A stretch of DNA of 64,000 bases from Croceicoccus sp. Ery15 (GCF_020985305.1 NZ_CP087588.1:1-64000), one strand, 5' to 3'; shown: positions 16,308 through 26,107, counted from the first letter of the stretch. The notes: generated by a model from the letters alone, not told the origin. A program made the numbers and translations.

Positions 16308-17727
16308 GGGCAATTCCGGCTCCGGTACGGGTAAGGCTGCAAACCAGATGTGGGGCGGACGCTTCGCCGAGGGGCCGTCCGCGATCATGCGCGAGATAAA
16401 CGCCTCGATCCCCTTCGACAAGGCATTGTGGCGGCAGGATATCCGCGCATCGAAAGCGCATGTTGCCATGCTGGGCGCGCAGAATATCGTCTCGGCAGAG
16501 GATATGGCGCTGATCACCGAAGGTCTCGATAAGGTCGCCGCCGAATACGAAGCCGATGGCGTGCCCGAGGACTGGGACCTTGAAGACATCCATATGGTGA
16601 CCGAGGACCGGCTGACCCAACTGATCGGCGCCGCCGCCGGACGCCTGCATACCGCGCGCAGCCGCAACGATCAGGTGGCGACCGATTTCAAATTATGGGT
16701 GCGCGATGCGCTGGACCAGACCGATGCGGGGCTGGCCGCCCTGCAGCGCGCATTGGTCACGCGCGCGGGCGAACACGCCGATTCCATCATGCCCGGTTTC
16801 ACCCATTTGCAGACCGCGCAGCCGGTGACCCTCGGGCATCACCTCATGGCCTATTACGAGATGTTCCGGCGCGACCGTTCGCGGCTGATGGATGCGCGGG
16901 CGCGGATGAACGAATGCCCGTTGGGCAGCGCGGCGCTGGCGGGCACGGGCTTTCCCATCGACCGTGACGCGACCTGTGCGGCGCTGGAGTTCGCCAAGCC
17001 CACCGACAACAGCCTCGACGCCGTGTCGGACCGCGACTTTGCGCTCGATTATTTGCAGGCCGCCAGCCAGATCGCGCTGCACCTGTCGCGGCTGGCTGAG
17101 GAGCTGGTGCTGTGGGCCAGTCAGCCCTTCGGCTTCGTGCGCCTGCCCGATACGCTGTCGACAGGCAGCTCGATCATGCCGCAGAAGAAGAATCCCGATG
17201 CGGCGGAACTGGTGCGCGGCCATGCGGGGCGTGTGACCGGTTGCCTGATGTCGCTGATGATGACGATGAAGGGGCTGCCGCTCGCCTATTCCAAGGACAT
17301 GCAGGACGACAAGCCGCCTGTGTTCGAGGCGCATGGCCTGCTGGCGCTGTCGATCGCGGCGACCGAGGGCATGATCGCGGGTGCGACCTTTCGCACCGAC
17401 CGGATGCGCGACGCGGCAGAGCAAGGCTATGCCACCGCCACGGACCTTGCCGACTGGCTGGTGCGCGAAGGCGACATCCCGTTCCGCGAGGCGCATCACA
17501 TCACCGGCGCCGCGGTCAAGCTGGCCGAGAGCCGCGGTATCGCTCTGGACGCGCTGACCATTGACGATCTGAAAGCCATCGACAGCCGCATCGACGAGCG
17601 GGTGTACAAGGCATTGTCGGTCGATTCATCGGTCGCGGCGCGTGCCAGCCATGGCGGAACCGCGCCCGCACAGGTAAGGCTGCGGGTGGCCGATGCGCGT
17701 GTTGCGCTCGGTATGGAGGACGCATGA
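16306..17727 (+). CDS. argH: Argininosuccinate lyase
   Basis: A 473-residue enzyme of arginine synthesis that splits argininosuccinate into arginine and fumarate in the cytoplasm. The fumarase/aspartase family signature [12 protein letters not shown] is present near residue 288, and the N-terminal [17 protein letters not shown] and [10 protein letters not shown] motifs are typical. An alternative start is the ATG of MWGGRF at 16348, which removes a 14-residue polar leader. The stop overlaps the start of the lipoprotein gene (ATGA), so argH heads a plus-strand group with lysA. Confidence 0.95.
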   Translation: MGNSGSGTGKAANQMWGGRFAEGPSAIMREINASIPFDKALWRQDIRASKAHVAMLGAQNIVSAEDMALITEGLDKVAAEYEADGVPEDWDLEDIHMVTEDRLTQLIGAAAGRLHTARSRNDQVATDFKLWVRDALDQTDAGLAALQRALVTRAGEHADSIMPGFTHLQTAQPVTLGHHLMAYYEMFRRDRSRLMDARARMNECPLGSAALAGTGFPIDRDATCAALEFAKPTDNSLDAVSDRDFALDYLQAASQIALHLSRLAEELVLWASQPFGFVRLPDTLSTGSSIMPQKKNPDAAELVRGHAGRVTGCLMSLMMTMKGLPLAYSKDMQDDKPPVFEAHGLLALSIAATEGMIAGATFRTDRMRDAAEQGYATATDLADWLVREGDIPFREAHHITGAAVKLAESRGIALDALTIDDLKAIDSRIDERVYKALSVDSSVAARASHGGTAPAQVRLRVADARVALGMEDA

Positions 17728-17972
17728 TGCGTAGCGGATTGATTGCCGTGACATTGGCCGCGCTGGCGATGGCCGGATGTGCCCGCCAGACCGAGCTGAA
17801 ACCCGTCGCAGGGGCCGAACTGCCGCCCACGCCCTATGGCGAGGCGATCCAGCCAGAGGCCGGCGACTTGCTTGAACGGCCCGTGCAGGCCGCGCCCGAA
17901 CGCAATGTCGAGCTTCGCACACGTTCCGAACCGCGCGAGGACGATCCGTTCGACCTCCCGCCCGAAGGCTGA
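17724..17972 (+). CDS. Small lipoprotein between argH and lysA (LptM-like position)
   Basis: An 82-residue protein with a signal and lipobox (LAALAMAGC, Cys near 19) and a short Pro-rich, negatively charged tail ([14 protein letters not shown] ... [10 protein letters not shown]). Small lipoproteins in the same argH-lysA gap are common in proteobacteria; some belong to the LptM (YifL) group that helps LptDE fold. Membership is suggested here by position and lipobox only. It overlaps argH by four bases and ends six bases before lysA, so it is co-transcribed. Confidence 0.7.
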   Translation: MMRSGLIAVTLAALAMAGCARQTELKPVAGAELPPTPYGEAIQPEAGDLLERPVQAAPERNVELRTRSEPREDDPFDLPPEG

Positions 17973-17978
17973 TTTTCC

Positions 17979-19235
17979 TTGGACCATTTCCATTACCATA
18001 ACGGCGAGCTTTACGCCGAGAACGTGCCCGTCGCCCGCATTGCGGCGGAAACCGGCACGCCCGTCTATGTTTATTCGCGCGCCACGCTGGAACGCCACGC
18101 GCAGGTCTTTCGCGATGGGCTGAACGCGCTGCCCAGCGTGCATCTGGCCTTTGCGGTCAAGTCCAATCCGAACCTTGCCGTACTGAAAGTGCTGAAAGAA
18201 CAGGGGTTCGGCGCCGATGTCGTGTCCGAGGGCGAGATGCGCCGTGCGCTGGCTGCGGGTATTCCGGCAGCGGATATCGTGTTTTCAGGCGTCGGCAAGA
18301 CGAAGCGCGAGCTGTCTGCCGCATTGGAAGCCGGAATTGGCCAGTTCAATCTGGAGTCCGAGGAAGAGGGCGAGGAGCTTGCGGCGCTCGCCGCCGAACG
18401 CGGGCTGAAGGCGCCCTGCGCGCTGCGCGTGAACCCCGATGTAGAGGCCGGAACCCATGCCAAGATCTCGACCGGCAAGGCCGAGAACAAGTTCGGCGTG
18501 GCATATGACCGCGCGGCGGAAATGTTCGACCGGCTGGCGCGGCTCCCCGGCATGAATTTGCGCGGACTGGCGGTGCATATCGGCAGCCAGCTGCAAAGCC
18601 TTGCCCCGCTGGAGGCCGCCTTTACCCGCATGGGCGCGCTGATGGAAGCGATCCGCGCCGAGGGGCATCACATCACCCATATGGATCTGGGCGGCGGTGT
18701 CGGCGTGCCCTATCGCGAGGGTGAGCAATTTCCCTCGCCCGCCGAATATGGCGCGATGGTCGCGCGGGTTTGCAAGGACTGGGGCGTGACGCTGATGTTC
18801 GAACCGGGCCGCGTGATCACTGGCAATTCGGGCGTGCTGGTGACCGAGGTGATCCGCGTGAAACAGGGCGTGACCGCGCCCTTCGTGGTGGTCGATGCGG
18901 CAATGAATGATCTGGCGCGACCGGCGATGTATGATGCGTGGCACGATTTCGCGGCCGTGAAGCCGACTGGCGAGACTTTCACAGCCAGCGTCGTCGGCCC
19001 GATTTGCGAATCGAGCGACGTTTTTGCCAAGGACCGCGCCATCGACATGGTGCAGATTGGCGATCTGGCGGTGTTCCGCACGGCGGGCGCCTATGGCGCG
19101 ACCATGGCCAACACCTATAACTCGCGCCCGTTGGTGCCTGAGGTGCTGGTCAGCGGCGACAAATATGCCGTGGTGGCCGACCGGATCGAACCCGCCGCCA
19201 TCCTTGCCGCCGAACGCGTGCCGGACTGGTTGTGA
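17979..19235 (+). CDS. lysA: Diaminopimelate decarboxylase
   Basis: A 418-residue fold-type III PLP enzyme that makes lysine from meso-diaminopimelate, the last step of the pathway. The PLP lysine motif is AVKSNPNLAVLK near residue 55. HIGSQL and FEPGRVITGNSG bind the cofactor phosphate, and CESSDVFA near residue 345 supplies the substrate-site cysteine. The start is a TTG (17979), six bases after the lipoprotein stop; no ATG fits better. The stop overlaps the next gene's GTG. Confidence 0.95.
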   Translation: MDHFHYHNGELYAENVPVARIAAETGTPVYVYSRATLERHAQVFRDGLNALPSVHLAFAVKSNPNLAVLKVLKEQGFGADVVSEGEMRRALAAGIPAADIVFSGVGKTKRELSAALEAGIGQFNLESEEEGEELAALAAERGLKAPCALRVNPDVEAGTHAKISTGKAENKFGVAYDRAAEMFDRLARLPGMNLRGLAVHIGSQLQSLAPLEAAFTRMGALMEAIRAEGHHITHMDLGGGVGVPYREGEQFPSPAEYGAMVARVCKDWGVTLMFEPGRVITGNSGVLVTEVIRVKQGVTAPFVVVDAAMNDLARPAMYDAWHDFAAVKPTGETFTASVVGPICESSDVFAKDRAIDMVQIGDLAVFRTAGAYGATMANTYNSRPLVPEVLVSGDKYAVVADRIEPAAILAAERVPDWL

Positions 19236-20011
19236 ACTCGCTGCCGCTGTTCCACCGCATTACGGGCCGCAAGGTGGTGGTGCTGGGCACGGGCGAGGCA
19301 GCGGCGGCCAAGCGTCGGCTGGTCGAACGGGCAGGCGGCATTTGCGTGGGCGAGGCAGAGGCCCATCACGCGCAACTGGCGTTCATCGCGCTGGAGGACG
19401 AAAGCGAAGCGAGGGCGGCGGCCATGCGGCTGCGCGGCAAGGGGCTGATCGTCAATGTGACCGACCGGCCTGCCCTGTGCGATTTTACGGTGCCTTCTAT
19501 CGTCGATCGCGATCCCGTCATCGTGGCGGTCGGCACGGGCGGCGCATCGGCGGGCATGGCGAAGATGCTGCGGCTGCGGCTGGAACGGTTCCTGCCGCAG
19601 GGGCTGGGCATGCTGGCGACGCGATTGGCGGCGGCCCGCGACGCGATCCGCGCCCGCTTTCCCACTCCCGACCAGCGACGTCGTGCCCTGGATGCGGCCC
19701 TGCGCGAAGGCGGCCCGCTCGATCCGATGGCGCAGCACGATGGCGATGCGGTCGACCGCTGGCTGGCAGGCGGCGATGGCGCGGTGGAGCAAGGACGGCG
19801 CGAGATCCTGTTACGCTCGGACGACCCGGATGACCTGACCTTGCGCGAGGCGCGGCTTTTGGGCGGCGCCGATGTGGTCATTCATGACCCGAATGTGCCG
19901 CAAACGGTGCTGGTTCGTGCACGCGCCGACGCCATTCGGGTGCCATCGGGCGGCGATTTGTCGGGGATACCATCCGAAGGGTTAATAGTATCGCTGCGCA
20001 GATCGCGCTAA
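19232..20011 (+). CDS. Siroheme synthase (precorrin-2 dehydrogenase/ferrochelatase type) with short C-terminal remnant
   Basis: A 259-residue protein starting at a GTG overlapping lysA. The N-terminal 150 residues form the Rossmann domain of CysG/Met8 enzymes (ITGRKVVVLGTGEAAAAKRR, then NVTDRPALCDFTVPSIVDRD). This part oxidises precorrin-2 with NAD and then inserts iron. The C-terminal 50 residues (LTLREARLLGGADVVIHDPN) look like the beginning of the CobA-type methyltransferase domain, which then stops. The protein is therefore not a full three-activity CysG. Siroheme feeds sulfite reductase, in keeping with cysH near the right end of the window. Confidence 0.75.
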   Translation: MNSLPLFHRITGRKVVVLGTGEAAAAKRRLVERAGGICVGEAEAHHAQLAFIALEDESEARAAAMRLRGKGLIVNVTDRPALCDFTVPSIVDRDPVIVAVGTGGASAGMAKMLRLRLERFLPQGLGMLATRLAAARDAIRARFPTPDQRRRALDAALREGGPLDPMAQHDGDAVDRWLAGGDGAVEQGRREILLRSDDPDDLTLREARLLGGADVVIHDPNVPQTVLVRARADAIRVPSGGDLSGIPSEGLIVSLRRSR

Positions 20012-20024
20012 AATTTCCATCGCT

Positions 20025-20300
20025 ATGTCACATGATATTGCACCGCGTTCGATCCTTCGCAAAGCGCTGCGCATGGACGGGAACAAGATGAACCGGGCAG
20101 ACGACCCCGAAGCGCTGCGCCACGCCGCGAATAATTGTCGTCACATGCTGCAAGTGCTGGAACGCAAGCTGGCCGACGCAGAGGAACATTTGCGCAATGG
20201 CGAGCATGACCGCTGCCGCCAGATCCTGATTTTCCTGCGTCAGGCCATGCCAGAGGCGATTGCCGCGCTGGACCCAGACCATCGGGATAACACGAACTAA
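20025..20300 (+). CDS. Small helical hypothetical protein
   Basis: A 91-residue soluble protein, mostly helical, with a pattern of Arg, Glu, Leu and Cys (AANNCRHMLQVLERKLADAE). It follows the siroheme gene by 13 bases, and no good ribosome-binding site precedes its ATG. Internal ATGs at 20073 (MDGNK) and 20088 (MNRAD) are possible starts. It converges with ruvX. No family is recognised. Confidence 0.5.
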   Translation: MSHDIAPRSILRKALRMDGNKMNRADDPEALRHAANNCRHMLQVLERKLADAEEHLRNGEHDRCRQILIFLRQAMPEAIAALDPDHRDNTN

Positions 20301-20310
20301 CCGTCTGATT

Positions 20311-20784
20311 TCAATCGAGAAATGGCGCTGATAAGGCGTCGATCGCCGCTTGCAAAATGACGGCGGCGGCATGGCTGTCGATCCGCTCCGCCCTTTTGGC
20401 GCGGCTCATGTCCTGTTCGATCATCGCGCGTTCCGCCCCCGCGGTGGACAGGCGTTCGTCCCACAACAATATGGGAAGCGCGAAGGCCGCCTCCAGATTG
20501 CGCGCCAGCGCGCGCGCCGCCTGTGCGCGCGGCCCTTCGCTGCCATCCATGTTCCTGGCCAGTCCGATAACGATTCCGGTGACCTTGCGCTCGGCAATCT
20601 GCGATTCGAGCGCGGCTTTCAGCGGTCCGAACTTGCCGCGCGGCAATGTCTTTCCCGCCGTGGCAAAGCGCCAGCCCGCGTCGCATATCGCCACGCCCAC
20701 GGTCTTGGTGCCGGGGTCCAGCCCGATCAGCACGCCCCCGTCGGGCAGCGCATCGGAAAAGCTGCGGGCATCTTCGGCGATCAT
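20311..20784 (-). CDS. ruvX: Holliday junction resolvase-like protein RuvX (YqgF)
   Basis: A 157-residue RNase H-fold protein. The signature GLDPGTKTVGVAICD starts near residue 21, VIGLARNMDGSEG lies mid-protein, and WDERLST is followed by DSHAAAVILQAAID near the end, all as in the YqgF family. Members take part in 5' processing of pre-16S rRNA and may resolve DNA junctions. It is the last gene of the leftward group and overlaps the upstream DUF3089 gene by four bases. Confidence 0.9.
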   Translation of the reverse strand: MIAEDARSFSDALPDGGVLIGLDPGTKTVGVAICDAGWRFATAGKTLPRGKFGPLKAALESQIAERKVTGIVIGLARNMDGSEGPRAQAARALARNLEAAFALPILLWDERLSTAGAERAMIEQDMSRAKRAERIDSHAAAVILQAAIDALSAPFLD

Positions 20785-21908
20785 GATGCGGGCGCGGCTG
20801 CCTTGGCAAACGCCGCCTCTCGCGCGGCGACATCGGCGCGCAGGTTAGCCCAGAACAGGGGGATGTCATACACGTGGTAATTATTCCCCGGCAGCACCGC
20901 ATTGCCCATTTCGGGCGGATCGCCGATCAGCAGGATTCCGCGTGGATCGCATTTCGCCGGGACCGCGCCCGCGACAAGGCTGCCGCCGGTCATGTCGCCA
21001 TTGGGAACCAGCGTCCCCAGATTGTCTTCCATCGGTGCCTCGCCCCCGATGCCGCCCGCCAGCGGGTTCGAACACAGCACGTTTTCGGGCAGCTTGGGCA
21101 CACCGTCGAGGTCGGGTCCGCGGGCGAAAGCCTCCAGCAGCGCCTCGGGCTCGGCGGGTTCGGCAAAGCTCTGCCAACTCATCACGCATCCCGATTGCGA
21201 TGCGGTGGCACAGGCGGGCAGGCCCATGGCGGGCAGGTCGGCATCGGTTGAAACGGGCCAGCCCACGACATAGGCCGCCACGATGCGCGCAGCCAGCGGT
21301 GTTCCGGCCACCTTCTCCTTGATCAGCCGGATCAGATGCAGCGAACCCTGGCTATGACCGGCCAGCACGATGGGGGCGTCCTGCGGGATGGTCGCCACGA
21401 AAAAGTCGAATGCCTGCGCCACATCGGCATAGGCCGCGTCGACCGCGCGCTTCGCCTCGGGCTTTTGCGTCAGGAATGCGCCGACCGCCGCCTGCCGGTA
21501 GCGCGGTGCCCACAGTTCGACCGAGCGGTTAAAGGGGCTGGCCATGCCGCGCACGAACAGCTCCGCGCCCTGCCGCGAAGCTTCGTCCGCAAGGGGAGCG
21601 TTCCAGTGATCGGTGGCGGTAAAGCTGGTCGGGTGGATAAAGAACACCGCACTGTCCGACGCGCCTTCTTCGGGCGTGAAGCCTGCGGGCAGGAAACGGG
21701 CCGGATTGGCCGCGCCCATGCCGGGCCGCGAGATCCACATTTCGGGATCTTCATAGGCATTATTGTCGAGCGCGGCCTGTTCCTCGAACGCGCCGCCGGG
21801 GACGAAGGCCATCTCGGTCAGCTCTTTCGACCAGAAGCTGAGCGCGATGCCCGCCGCGATGACCAGCACCACCAGAAAGGCGATCACATAAAGAAACTTG
21901 CGAGCCAT
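20781..21908 (-). CDS. DUF3089 family alpha/beta hydrolase
   Basis: A 375-residue protein with an N-terminal membrane anchor (FLYVIAFLVVLVIAAGIAL) and an alpha/beta-hydrolase body. The nucleophile elbow is GHSQGS near residue 203, with VFFIHPTSF earlier, as in the DUF3089 group. A catalytic acid and His near the C-terminus are expected but not pinned down. The anchor suggests that the enzyme faces the periplasm. Substrate unknown; lipase or esterase activity is likely from the fold. It overlaps ruvX and follows the AI-2E transporter-like gene. Confidence 0.75.
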   Translation of the reverse strand: MARKFLYVIAFLVVLVIAAGIALSFWSKELTEMAFVPGGAFEEQAALDNNAYEDPEMWISRPGMGAANPARFLPAGFTPEEGASDSAVFFIHPTSFTATDHWNAPLADEASRQGAELFVRGMASPFNRSVELWAPRYRQAAVGAFLTQKPEAKRAVDAAYADVAQAFDFFVATIPQDAPIVLAGHSQGSLHLIRLIKEKVAGTPLAARIVAAYVVGWPVSTDADLPAMGLPACATASQSGCVMSWQSFAEPAEPEALLEAFARGPDLDGVPKLPENVLCSNPLAGGIGGEAPMEDNLGTLVPNGDMTGGSLVAGAVPAKCDPRGILLIGDPPEMGNAVLPGNNYHVYDIPLFWANLRADVAAREAAFAKAAAPAS

Positions 21909-21934
21909 CGATCCTTACAACCCCCGAATTGCCT

Positions 21935-23026
21935 TTATTCCGGTTGAAAACTCTGCTGCGCCGCATCGTCGCTGAACGGATCGGCGGCACCATGTTTCGA
22001 ACGATATTCCAGCATCACCTTGATCATGGCGATCAGCGGATCGGCCAGCGCCAGCCCCAGAATGCCGAACAATATGCCCAGTATCAGCTGTCCCGCCAGC
22101 ACCAGAGCAGGTGCCAGATCGACCGTCTTCTTGGCGATCAGCGGAATGACGAGATAGCCGTCGAAGGTCTGCACCACGAAATAGACGCCCACGCAATAGA
22201 GCGCCATGTCGGTGCCGCCCGAAAAGCCGACCAGCACCATCAGCAGGCCCGAAATGACTGCGCCGATATTGGGAATGAACGCGAGCAGCCCCGTCAGCAA
22301 TCCCAGCAGTGCCGCCATCGGCACGCCATAGATCGCCAGCGCGGCCCATGTGATGAGCCCTTCGAACACCATGCCGACCAGTCGTCCGAACATCAGGCGG
22401 CGCATGGCAAAGCCCATCTGTCCCGTCATCTCCAGAAACGCCTCGCGCCGGTTGTCGGGCAGCATCCACGCGACACCGCGTTCATAGAGATTGGGTTCGA
22501 GCGCGATGTAAATGCCAAGGATCAGGATCAGGAATCCGGTCGTGAACCCGCCGATGATCCCGCCGACCGCGCTGGTCAGCTGGCCCAGACCGCCCATTGC
22601 CTGCTGGGCCAGCCCTGTGAACTGGTCGGGATGGATTTCCAGCCCCTGGCTGCGCAGCCATGCGAACAGGCGGATGGCTTGTTCCTCGACCAGCTCGGGG
22701 AATTGCGCGGCTTCCTCTGCCAGCGATGTGCCCGCGAAGATAAAGACCCAGACGATAAAGGCCGCGCCCAACAGCAGCACGATGCCGACGCGCTTGCCGC
22801 GCCCGATGGGCAGAACCCTGCCCAGCAGCCGCGCGCCGCCATCGATGATCGCGGCCAGCACCAGCCCGCCGAACACCACTAGCAAGGCCTGCGCCATATA
22901 GATCGCCACGCCCACCAGCACGACGATCGACACCCAGATCAGCGCCCTATGCGCTTCGAACCGCAACTGCGGGTCCGAAATGCGGGTCGGGCTGGCGGAT
23001 TGGGGATGGGGGTCGGCGTCGTTCAT
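21935..23026 (-). CDS. AI-2E family (PerM-like) membrane transporter
   Basis: A 363-residue protein with about seven to eight membrane segments and the family's C-terminal block rich in Gly and Pro (GLALADPLIAMIKV). The middle GFTTGFLILILGIYIALEPN region is typical. The family includes AI-2 exporters, Na+/H+ antiporters and uncharacterised permeases, so the substrate cannot be given. It follows lepB by 32 bases in the leftward group. Confidence 0.8.
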   Translation of the reverse strand: MNDADPHPQSASPTRISDPQLRFEAHRALIWVSIVVLVGVAIYMAQALLVVFGGLVLAAIIDGGARLLGRVLPIGRGKRVGIVLLLGAAFIVWVFIFAGTSLAEEAAQFPELVEEQAIRLFAWLRSQGLEIHPDQFTGLAQQAMGGLGQLTSAVGGIIGGFTTGFLILILGIYIALEPNLYERGVAWMLPDNRREAFLEMTGQMGFAMRRLMFGRLVGMVFEGLITWAALAIYGVPMAALLGLLTGLLAFIPNIGAVISGLLMVLVGFSGGTDMALYCVGVYFVVQTFDGYLVIPLIAKKTVDLAPALVLAGQLILGILFGILGLALADPLIAMIKVMLEYRSKHGAADPFSDDAAQQSFQPE

Positions 23027-23058
23027 ATGCGGTCCTGCATGGGCGATCTGTTCCGGCC

Positions 23059-23991
23059 TTATTCAGCGATTCCCTGCGCTTGCGGGGCGGTCGCGCGGAT
23101 GACGGGGCGCAAACTGCTCCATGCGCGCTCGGTGCGCAAGCCGCTCCACCACGAAAGCGGGTTCCACGATTCGCTGCCATCCAGAGAGAAGGTGATGAAT
23201 TCGGCCCTGCCGCCCACATCGGCCAGTGGCACCGGCCCGCCCAGACCCTGTCCGGGACGCATTTCGCGGCTGTCGGCGGAATGGTCGCGATTGTCGCCCA
23301 TCAGGAACACATGGCCTTCGGGCACGATAATCTCGTGCATAGTGTCCAATGGCTGGTTCAGATGATCGATGACCAGATAGCTGGCACCATTGGGCAAGGT
23401 TTCGCGCCACGTCGGCGGTTCGAAAACCTCGCGCCCGCTGGGCAGGCGCACGCGGAAGCGTTCATAGGCTTCGAGGCAGGGGCGGCCGTCGCAAATTTGC
23501 GAATCGTCGGCGCGCAACTGGACCGGCGGTTCGACTTCCTGCGGGACGGGCGTGCCGTTCAGTACGATCTGGCCGCGCCGCACTTCGATCCGGTCGCCGG
23601 GCAGGGCGACGACGCGCTTGATCCAGTCCTCGTTCGCATAGGGCGGGGTGACAATGACGATATCGCCATACTCGGGCGTCGAACCCATCACGCGCGCGGT
23701 CGAGCGGGGCAAAATGTGAAAGGAGGCGGAAACCCAGCTCCAGCCATAGGGATATTTCGACACGATCAGCCGGTCGCCCACCAGCAGGTTGGGCATCATC
23801 GAACCGCTGGGAATATAGAACGGCTTGGCGACCAGCGAATGGAACGCCAGCACGGCCAGCAGCATCACGACCAATCCGCCGGCCTCGCTCAGCCAGTTCA
23901 CGCGTTCGCGCGCAGGGCCGTCGATAGGCTCGATCTGTCTGGCGGGCACGGGGCGCGTGCCGCTGCGCCAGTTGGGGCGGGGGCTGTTCAT
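23059..23991 (-). CDS. lepB: Signal peptidase I
   Basis: A 310-residue inner-membrane protease that removes signal peptides from exported proteins. There is one N-terminal membrane segment (AGGLVVMLLAVLAFHSLVA). The catalytic Ser lies in SGSMMPNLLVGD and the general-base Lys in KRVVALPGDR; GDNRDHSADSR completes the family's box E. It is somewhat longer than average because of an insert around residues 165-200. It follows acpS by 13 bases. Confidence 0.95.
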   Translation of the reverse strand: MNSPRPNWRSGTRPVPARQIEPIDGPARERVNWLSEAGGLVVMLLAVLAFHSLVAKPFYIPSGSMMPNLLVGDRLIVSKYPYGWSWVSASFHILPRSTARVMGSTPEYGDIVIVTPPYANEDWIKRVVALPGDRIEVRRGQIVLNGTPVPQEVEPPVQLRADDSQICDGRPCLEAYERFRVRLPSGREVFEPPTWRETLPNGASYLVIDHLNQPLDTMHEIIVPEGHVFLMGDNRDHSADSREMRPGQGLGGPVPLADVGGRAEFITFSLDGSESWNPLSWWSGLRTERAWSSLRPVIRATAPQAQGIAE

Positions 23992-24004
23992 TTGGGCGTG
24001 TTCG

Positions 24005-24415
24005 TCATGCGGTGGTCAAAAGGCGCGCCTCGATCACGACGAAGGCCTGTGCCCAAGGGTGGTCGTCGGTGAGCGTCAGGTGGACAACGGCCTCGTGCCC
24101 TGCGGGCGTCAGCTCCGCCAGACGAGCCGCCGCGCCGCCCGCCAGCGCCAGAGTGGGTGCGCCCGACGGGGCGTTGACGACGCCGATGTCCTTCATGAAC
24201 ACGCCGCGCCTGAAGCCGGTGCCGACGGCCTTGGAAAACGCCTCTTTCGCGGCGAATCTCTTGGCATAGGTGCCCGCGCGGGTGAAAGGGCGGCGTTCTG
24301 CCTTGGCGCGTTCGATATCGGTAAAGACGCGCATTTCGAATCGCGCACCGAACCGGTCCAGCGAGTTCTGGATACGTTCGATATTGCAGAGGTCAGACCC
24401 CATCCCGATGATCAT
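24005..24415 (-). CDS. acpS: Holo-[acyl-carrier-protein] synthase
   Basis: A 136-residue enzyme that attaches 4'-phosphopantetheine to acyl carrier protein. The Mg-binding Asp is in [12 protein letters not shown] and the conserved KEAFSKA helix follows ([15 protein letters not shown]). Position beside pdxJ and lepB matches the usual alphaproteobacterial order. The 166 bases between it and pdxJ (24416-24581) carry imperfect inverted repeats of GC-rich units and may hold a promoter. Confidence 0.95.
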   Translation of the reverse strand: MIIGMGSDLCNIERIQNSLDRFGARFEMRVFTDIERAKAERRPFTRAGTYAKRFAAKEAFSKAVGTGFRRGVFMKDIGVVNAPSGAPTLALAGGAAARLAELTPAGHEAVVHLTLTDDHPWAQAFVVIEARLLTTA

Positions 24416-24581
24416 GGGGCACCCACCTTGCAGACAAGAACCCCGGGGCGCGAAGCGTCTCCCGCAAGGCCGAACGGCCGCCCGAGCTTATGCGAGGGAA
24501 TCGAATCGAAGCGGAGATGGCCGTCAGGCCAAACCAAGCGGGCCGGATGGCCCGCGCCCGGCGTTTGAGGGGCCCTGAAAA

Positions 24582-25313
24582 TCAACGCGCTTCATCCATC
24601 AGGTCGCGCATTTTCCGCACGGCGTTTTCCAGACCCACGAAAACCGCCTCTCCGATCAGGTAATGCCCGATGTTCAGCTCCGCCAATTGGGGAATCGCCG
24701 CGATGGGTTGCACATTGTCATAGGTCAGGCCGTGGCCGGCATGCGGTTCGATCCCGTTTTTCGCGGCAAGCGCTGCCATATCGGCAATACGCTTCAACTC
24801 GCGCGCGCGTTCCGGTCCGCTGGCATGGGCATATTCGCCGGTGTGGAATTCGACGACCGGCACGCCAAGCCGCATCGCTGCCTCAAGCTGGCGTTCCTCG
24901 GCCTCGATAAACAAAGATACGCGAATCCCGGCATCCGCCAGCCTTCCGACGATGGGCGCCAGCCGGTTGTGCTGTCCCGCTGCGTCCAGACCGCCCTCGG
25001 TCGTGCGTTCCTCGCGCTTTTCGGGGACGATGCAGGCGGCATGCGGGCTGTGCGACAGGGCGATCTCCAGCATCTCGTCCGTCGCGGCCATTTCCAGGTT
25101 CAGCGGCAGACCGGTGGCGGACTGAATGCGCGCCAAATCGCCGTCGCGGATATGGCGCCGGTCCTCGCGCAGATGGGCAGTGATGCCGTCGCCGCCCACT
25201 GCCGCCACGATTTCCGCCGCGCGCACCGGATCGGGATGATCCCCGCCGCGCGCGTTGCGGATGGTGGCGACATGGTCGATGTTCACGCCCAGTCTAAGGC
25301 GGGAAGGGGGCAC
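24582..25313 (-). CDS. pdxJ: Pyridoxine 5'-phosphate synthase
   Basis: A 243-residue TIM-barrel enzyme that joins 1-deoxyxylulose 5-phosphate and 3-amino-2-oxopropyl phosphate to form pyridoxine 5'-phosphate. The family N-terminus [17 protein letters not shown] is present, as are [11 protein letters not shown] and [10 protein letters not shown] near the active site. Length is standard. It lies 14 bases downstream of pyrE on the same strand. Confidence 0.95.
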   Translation of the reverse strand: MPPSRLRLGVNIDHVATIRNARGGDHPDPVRAAEIVAAVGGDGITAHLREDRRHIRDGDLARIQSATGLPLNLEMAATDEMLEIALSHSPHAACIVPEKREERTTEGGLDAAGQHNRLAPIVGRLADAGIRVSLFIEAEERQLEAAMRLGVPVVEFHTGEYAHASGPERARELKRIADMAALAAKNGIEPHAGHGLTYDNVQPIAAIPQLAELNIGHYLIGEAVFVGLENAVRKMRDLMDEAR

Positions 25314-25327
25314 TGGCCGTCTCCTGA

Positions 25328-25912
25328 TCAGGGCTTTTTGCGGCTGCCGGGTTTTTCAGCGGGAATCGCGGCCAGTTCGGCAGGCACTTCGTCCTCGGCA
25401 TAGGTCGGGAAAGAGAGCGAGACGAGCGCGTGATAGGGAATGTCGAATTCCACCTCGCCGCCCGAACGGTCGACCAGCGAGCAAATGCCCACGACCTTGC
25501 CGCCCGCTTCCTCGACAGACTTGATCGCCTCGCGGCTGGAAAGGCCGGTGGTGACGACATCCTCGACCATCAGGATTTTCTCACCCGGCTGGATGTCGAA
25601 TCCCCGGCGCAGTTCGAAGGTGCCGGTGGGCCGTTCGACGAAAATCGCGTCGACCTGCAGCGCGCGGCCCATTTCATGGCCGATGATGATGCCGCCCATC
25701 GCCGGCGAAACGACCTTGTCGATCTTGCCGCGCAGGTCGCGGGGCAGGGCGGCGGCCAACGCCACCGCCAGCCGTCCGGCGCGGTCGGGGTTCATCAAAA
25801 CGCGCGCGCATTGCAGATAATGGGCACTGTGGCGACCCGAAGAGAGCAGGAAATGCCCCTCGAGCAGGGCGCCGGCAGCGCGGAATTCCGACAGGACTTC
25901 GTCTTCGTTCAT
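25328..25912 (-). CDS. pyrE: Orotate phosphoribosyltransferase
   Basis: A 194-residue enzyme that converts orotate and PRPP to orotidine 5'-phosphate in pyrimidine synthesis. The PRPP-binding loop is [12 protein letters not shown] near residue 116, and [17 protein letters not shown] is the usual nucleotide-binding helix. Length and order pyrE-pdxJ-acpS-lepB fit related alphaproteobacteria. It opens the leftward operon, divergent from ctaC across about 350 bases. Confidence 0.95.
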   Translation of the reverse strand: MNEDEVLSEFRAAGALLEGHFLLSSGRHSAHYLQCARVLMNPDRAGRLAVALAAALPRDLRGKIDKVVSPAMGGIIIGHEMGRALQVDAIFVERPTGTFELRRGFDIQPGEKILMVEDVVTTGLSSREAIKSVEEAGGKVVGICSLVDRSGGEVEFDIPYHALVSLSFPTYAEDEVPAELAAIPAEKPGSRKKP

Positions 25913-26078
25913 CTTTCCTCGTCCAATTGCCGCAGCCGGTGGGCGCGGGCGTCCGGTGAAGCCGCCCTAGATAGAGGGACGGAAAAAAGGCGCCTGCGAC
26001 GGGTGCGAAACGGGTGGTCGCCAGATGGCGAACTGGCTGCGGATTGCAAGCTTTATCAAAAATATCCCCTAGAGGTGC

Positions 26079-26107
26079 TTGAGGCAGCCCGCAAGCGCGC
26101 GTATAGG
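26079..26107 (+). promoter_or_regulatory. Possible promoter of the ctaC operon
   Basis: In the 351-base gap between pyrE and ctaC (25913-26263) there is TTGAGG (26079-26084), a 17-base spacer and TATAGG (26102-26107) on the plus strand, about 155 bases before the ctaC start. The long leader has no open gene that can be supported. No other motif stands out in the gap. Confidence 0.3.

Noticed and set aside
24416..24581. Possible small RNA or repeat element between pdxJ and acpS
   Set aside because: The GC-rich inverted units are imperfect and short, and no promoter and terminator pair frames them.
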